DNA of 64,000 bases. Source: Catonella massiliensis (GTDB lineage: Bacteria; Bacillota; Clostridia; Lachnospirales; Lachnospiraceae). A model generated the notes under the pieces. That model was not told where the DNA came from. It saw nothing but the letters and a program-made list of their open reading frames with translations, and did not search any database. This document shows, one piece after another, positions 63,501 to 64,000 of this stretch. Position 1 is the stretch's first letter; every line of letters starts with the position of its first letter. A program made the translations under genes and the position numbers. Location: positions 1,240,001 through 1,304,000 of the forward strand of contig NZ_JAEPRJ010000001.1 of the NCBI RefSeq assembly GCF_016651435.1. Reading direction: 5' to 3'.

Positions 63501-64000
63501 ATAACCATTTCCTGAGTAATGCTTGTGAGCTTGGTTATTTCCTCAGGTATGCTTTGCTTGGGATTAACAAAGGCAGAAAATTTTGAAACAATTTTTCCAT
63601 CCTCTACTTTTACAGCTCCAATTTCTATTATCCTACAGTTTTTAGGACCAAAGCCTGTTGTTTCTATATCAAAAACAACAGCAGGATCTGTGAACTTCTG
63701 TCCTTTGTCCATCCTTACAGCAGGAGAAACATCATCTACTACATAGCCTTCCACACCATAAATAAGCTTAAAATCATTCATTTTAAGCTTGTCTTTTGCA
63801 TGAAGAGCATTGGTAAAGCCCTGAACTACTCCATGGTCAGTAATTGCAACAGCCTTATGTCCCCAAGCAGATAGGGTTTTAAGAAGTGTGCCTGGATCAA
63901 TTACAGCGTCCATCTCACTCATGTTTGTATGAAGATGAAGCTCAACCCTCTTCTTTTCGCTCTTGTCTATACGCTTTACTGTAAAATCTTCTGTTTCCTT
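60590..64000 (-). CDS. polC: DNA polymerase III alpha subunit, PolC type (partial, N-terminus beyond the window)
   Basis: The main replicative polymerase of low-GC Gram-positives. The frame is open to the last base, giving 1136 residues of an expected ~1450. Visible in order: first part of the PHP domain (VELHLHTNMSEMDAVIDP, ITDHGVVQG), the inserted DEDD proofreading exonuclease (VFDIETTGFGPKNCRIIEIGAV, HNASFDTSF, HHRAVDDAG), the rest of PHP, a zinc-like CNHC...CPVC pair, the polymerase core (DKEPDIDLNFSGEYQ, TGQHPGGIVVLP, KLDILGHDDPTM) and a C-terminal helix-hairpin-helix region. The ATG at 63922 is internal, not the start. Confidence 0.97.
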   Translation of the reverse strand, partial: KETEDFTVKRIDKSEKKRVELHLHTNMSEMDAVIDPGTLLKTLSAWGHKAVAITDHGVVQGFTNALHAKDKLKMNDFKLIYGVEGYVVDDVSPAVRMDKGQKFTDPAVVFDIETTGFGPKNCRIIEIGAVKVEDGKIVSKFSAFVNPKQSIPEEITKLTSITQEMVINEPEIDIVLPKFLEFCKGCFLVAHNASFDTSFIFENMERLGLKGEFTIADTVTMSRVLLPGLKNYKLDTVAERLGIVLEHHHRAVDDAGCTAEIYIKLCELANERFGNSLLSNFNTKEGFDTETIKKMGTSHIIILAKNDIGRINLYKLVSLSHLTYFQRRPRIPKSLLMKHREGLILGSACEAGELYQAVLRRHGEDEIEALAKFYDYFEIQPLANNSFMIENDRVPDITDKEDLREINRKIVSLGEKYNKPVVATCDAHFLNPEDEIYRKYLLWSKGMKDADRPLPLYLRTTEEMLEEFSYLGKDKAEEVVITNTNLIADMIEIISPVRPDKCAPVIENSDEELRRICYDKAYEIYGEDLPKKVVDRLEHELTSIISNGFAVMYIIAQKLVWKSNEDGYLVGSRGSVGSSFVAFLSGITEVNSLSAHYYCNHCHFVDFDSEEVRSYSGRSGCDMPDKLCPVCGEPLVKDGHDIPFETFLGFNGDKEPDIDLNFSGEYQAKAHAYTEVIFGEGQTFRAGTITGVADKTAYGYVLKYNEEHDNIVMRRSEIERVSLGCIGVRRSTGQHPGGIVVLPLGENINTFTPVQHPANDMSTPIITTHFDYHSIDHNLLKLDILGHDDPTMIRMLEDLTGVNAQGIRLDDEKVLSLFHGLTALEIEAEDLDGYDLGSLGVPEFGTDFVMQMLRETKPQTFSDLVRISGLSHGTDVWTGNAQTLIAEGKCELKTAICTRDDIMIYLIDMGLEPGHAFKIMESVRKGKGLTPEWEQEMTEHNVPDWYIWSCKKIKYMFPKAHAAAYVMMGFRIAYFKVYHPLAYYSAFFSIRAKAFDYGLFCFGKEKLLSVIKEIKKVEKRHRNKKDEDVLGDAYIVLEMYARGFEFMPIDIYRAKPKYFQIIDNKIMPALVSIEGLGDKAAYALYEAAKKGKFLSKDDLKQRAKGTTQTAIDKMTELGIINELPNSSQISLFDFMG

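Noticed and set aside
60590..63922. PolC as a complete gene starting at ATG 63922
   Set aside because: The frame stays open to base 64000 and encodes PHP-domain residues upstream, so the gene is cut by the window edge.
1..64000. CRISPR arrays, prophage, transposases, rRNA, tRNA
   Set aside because: I saw no repeat-spacer pattern, no phage structural or transposase genes and no recognisable tRNA or rRNA sequence.

Overview
The window looks like chromosome of an anaerobic, low-GC Bacillota, most likely a clostridium of the Lachnospiraceae type. The evidence is the PolC-type replicative polymerase, LexA with a divergent YneA-like division inhibitor, L27 with a cleavable N-terminus next to the Prp protease, an extended XerS-like recombinase, the oxygen-independent ribonucleotide reductase NrdD/NrdG, a sodium-pumping biotin decarboxylase and lactate dehydrogenase. 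There is no prophage, complete insertion sequence, CRISPR array, rRNA or recognisable tRNA. Almost all of the window is coding.

Layout. 0-16 kb, mainly plus strand: threonine dehydratase, a VanZ/RDD membrane protein, a MATE exporter, TrmO, nrdD-nrdG behind a pair of NrdR-like boxes, YprB (minus), alaS, an MBOAT acyltransferase with its DHHW partner, thymidine kinase and a BlaI-family repressor with its operator. 16-21.5 kb, minus strand: cell-envelope proteins (a GHL10 glycosidase and a large multidomain amidase). 21.5-25.2 kb: a XerS-like recombinase, a membrane-anchored protein with an RNxxAH motif, and the divergent yneA/lexA SOS pair, with inverted copies of a 71-bp structured repeat on either side. 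25.2-29.6 kb, minus strand: the ribosome/GTPase block rplU-prp-rpmA-obg-yhbY-nadD-yqeK-rsfS, with an L21 leader. 29.6-40 kb, minus strand: a sugar uptake and fucoside-cleavage locus (two-component system, two binding proteins, two permeases, a Gfo/Idh/MocA protein resembling GH109, GH95). 40-48 kb, minus strand: ldh, a secreted amidase, an unlisted 31-codon membrane peptide gene, and the Na+-translocating decarboxylase cluster with two different carboxyltransferase subunits. 48-50.6 kb: scpB-scpA, a metallophosphoesterase and a 79-residue Fur-like protein. 50.7-60.4 kb, minus strand: a complete nucleoside uptake and catabolism operon (udp, BMP-type binding protein, ABC transporter, cdd, Crp/Fnr regulator, deoD, deoC, deoB). 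The 3' three quarters of polC run off the right edge.

The genes suggest a fermenter that imports host or plant oligosaccharides and nucleosides, splits them inside the cell, makes lactate, and conserves extra energy as a sodium gradient through decarboxylation.

The most interesting non-coding signal is a dispersed repeat family built on the 14-bp dyad TGAYAC-NN-GTRTCA. It occurs in five intergenic regions. Three copies, spaced 24 and 22 bp, lie directly in front of the short Fur-like gene. Two longer 71-bp versions, 80% identical and in inverted orientation, sit on either side of the xerS-lexA segment and preserve two potential hairpins.
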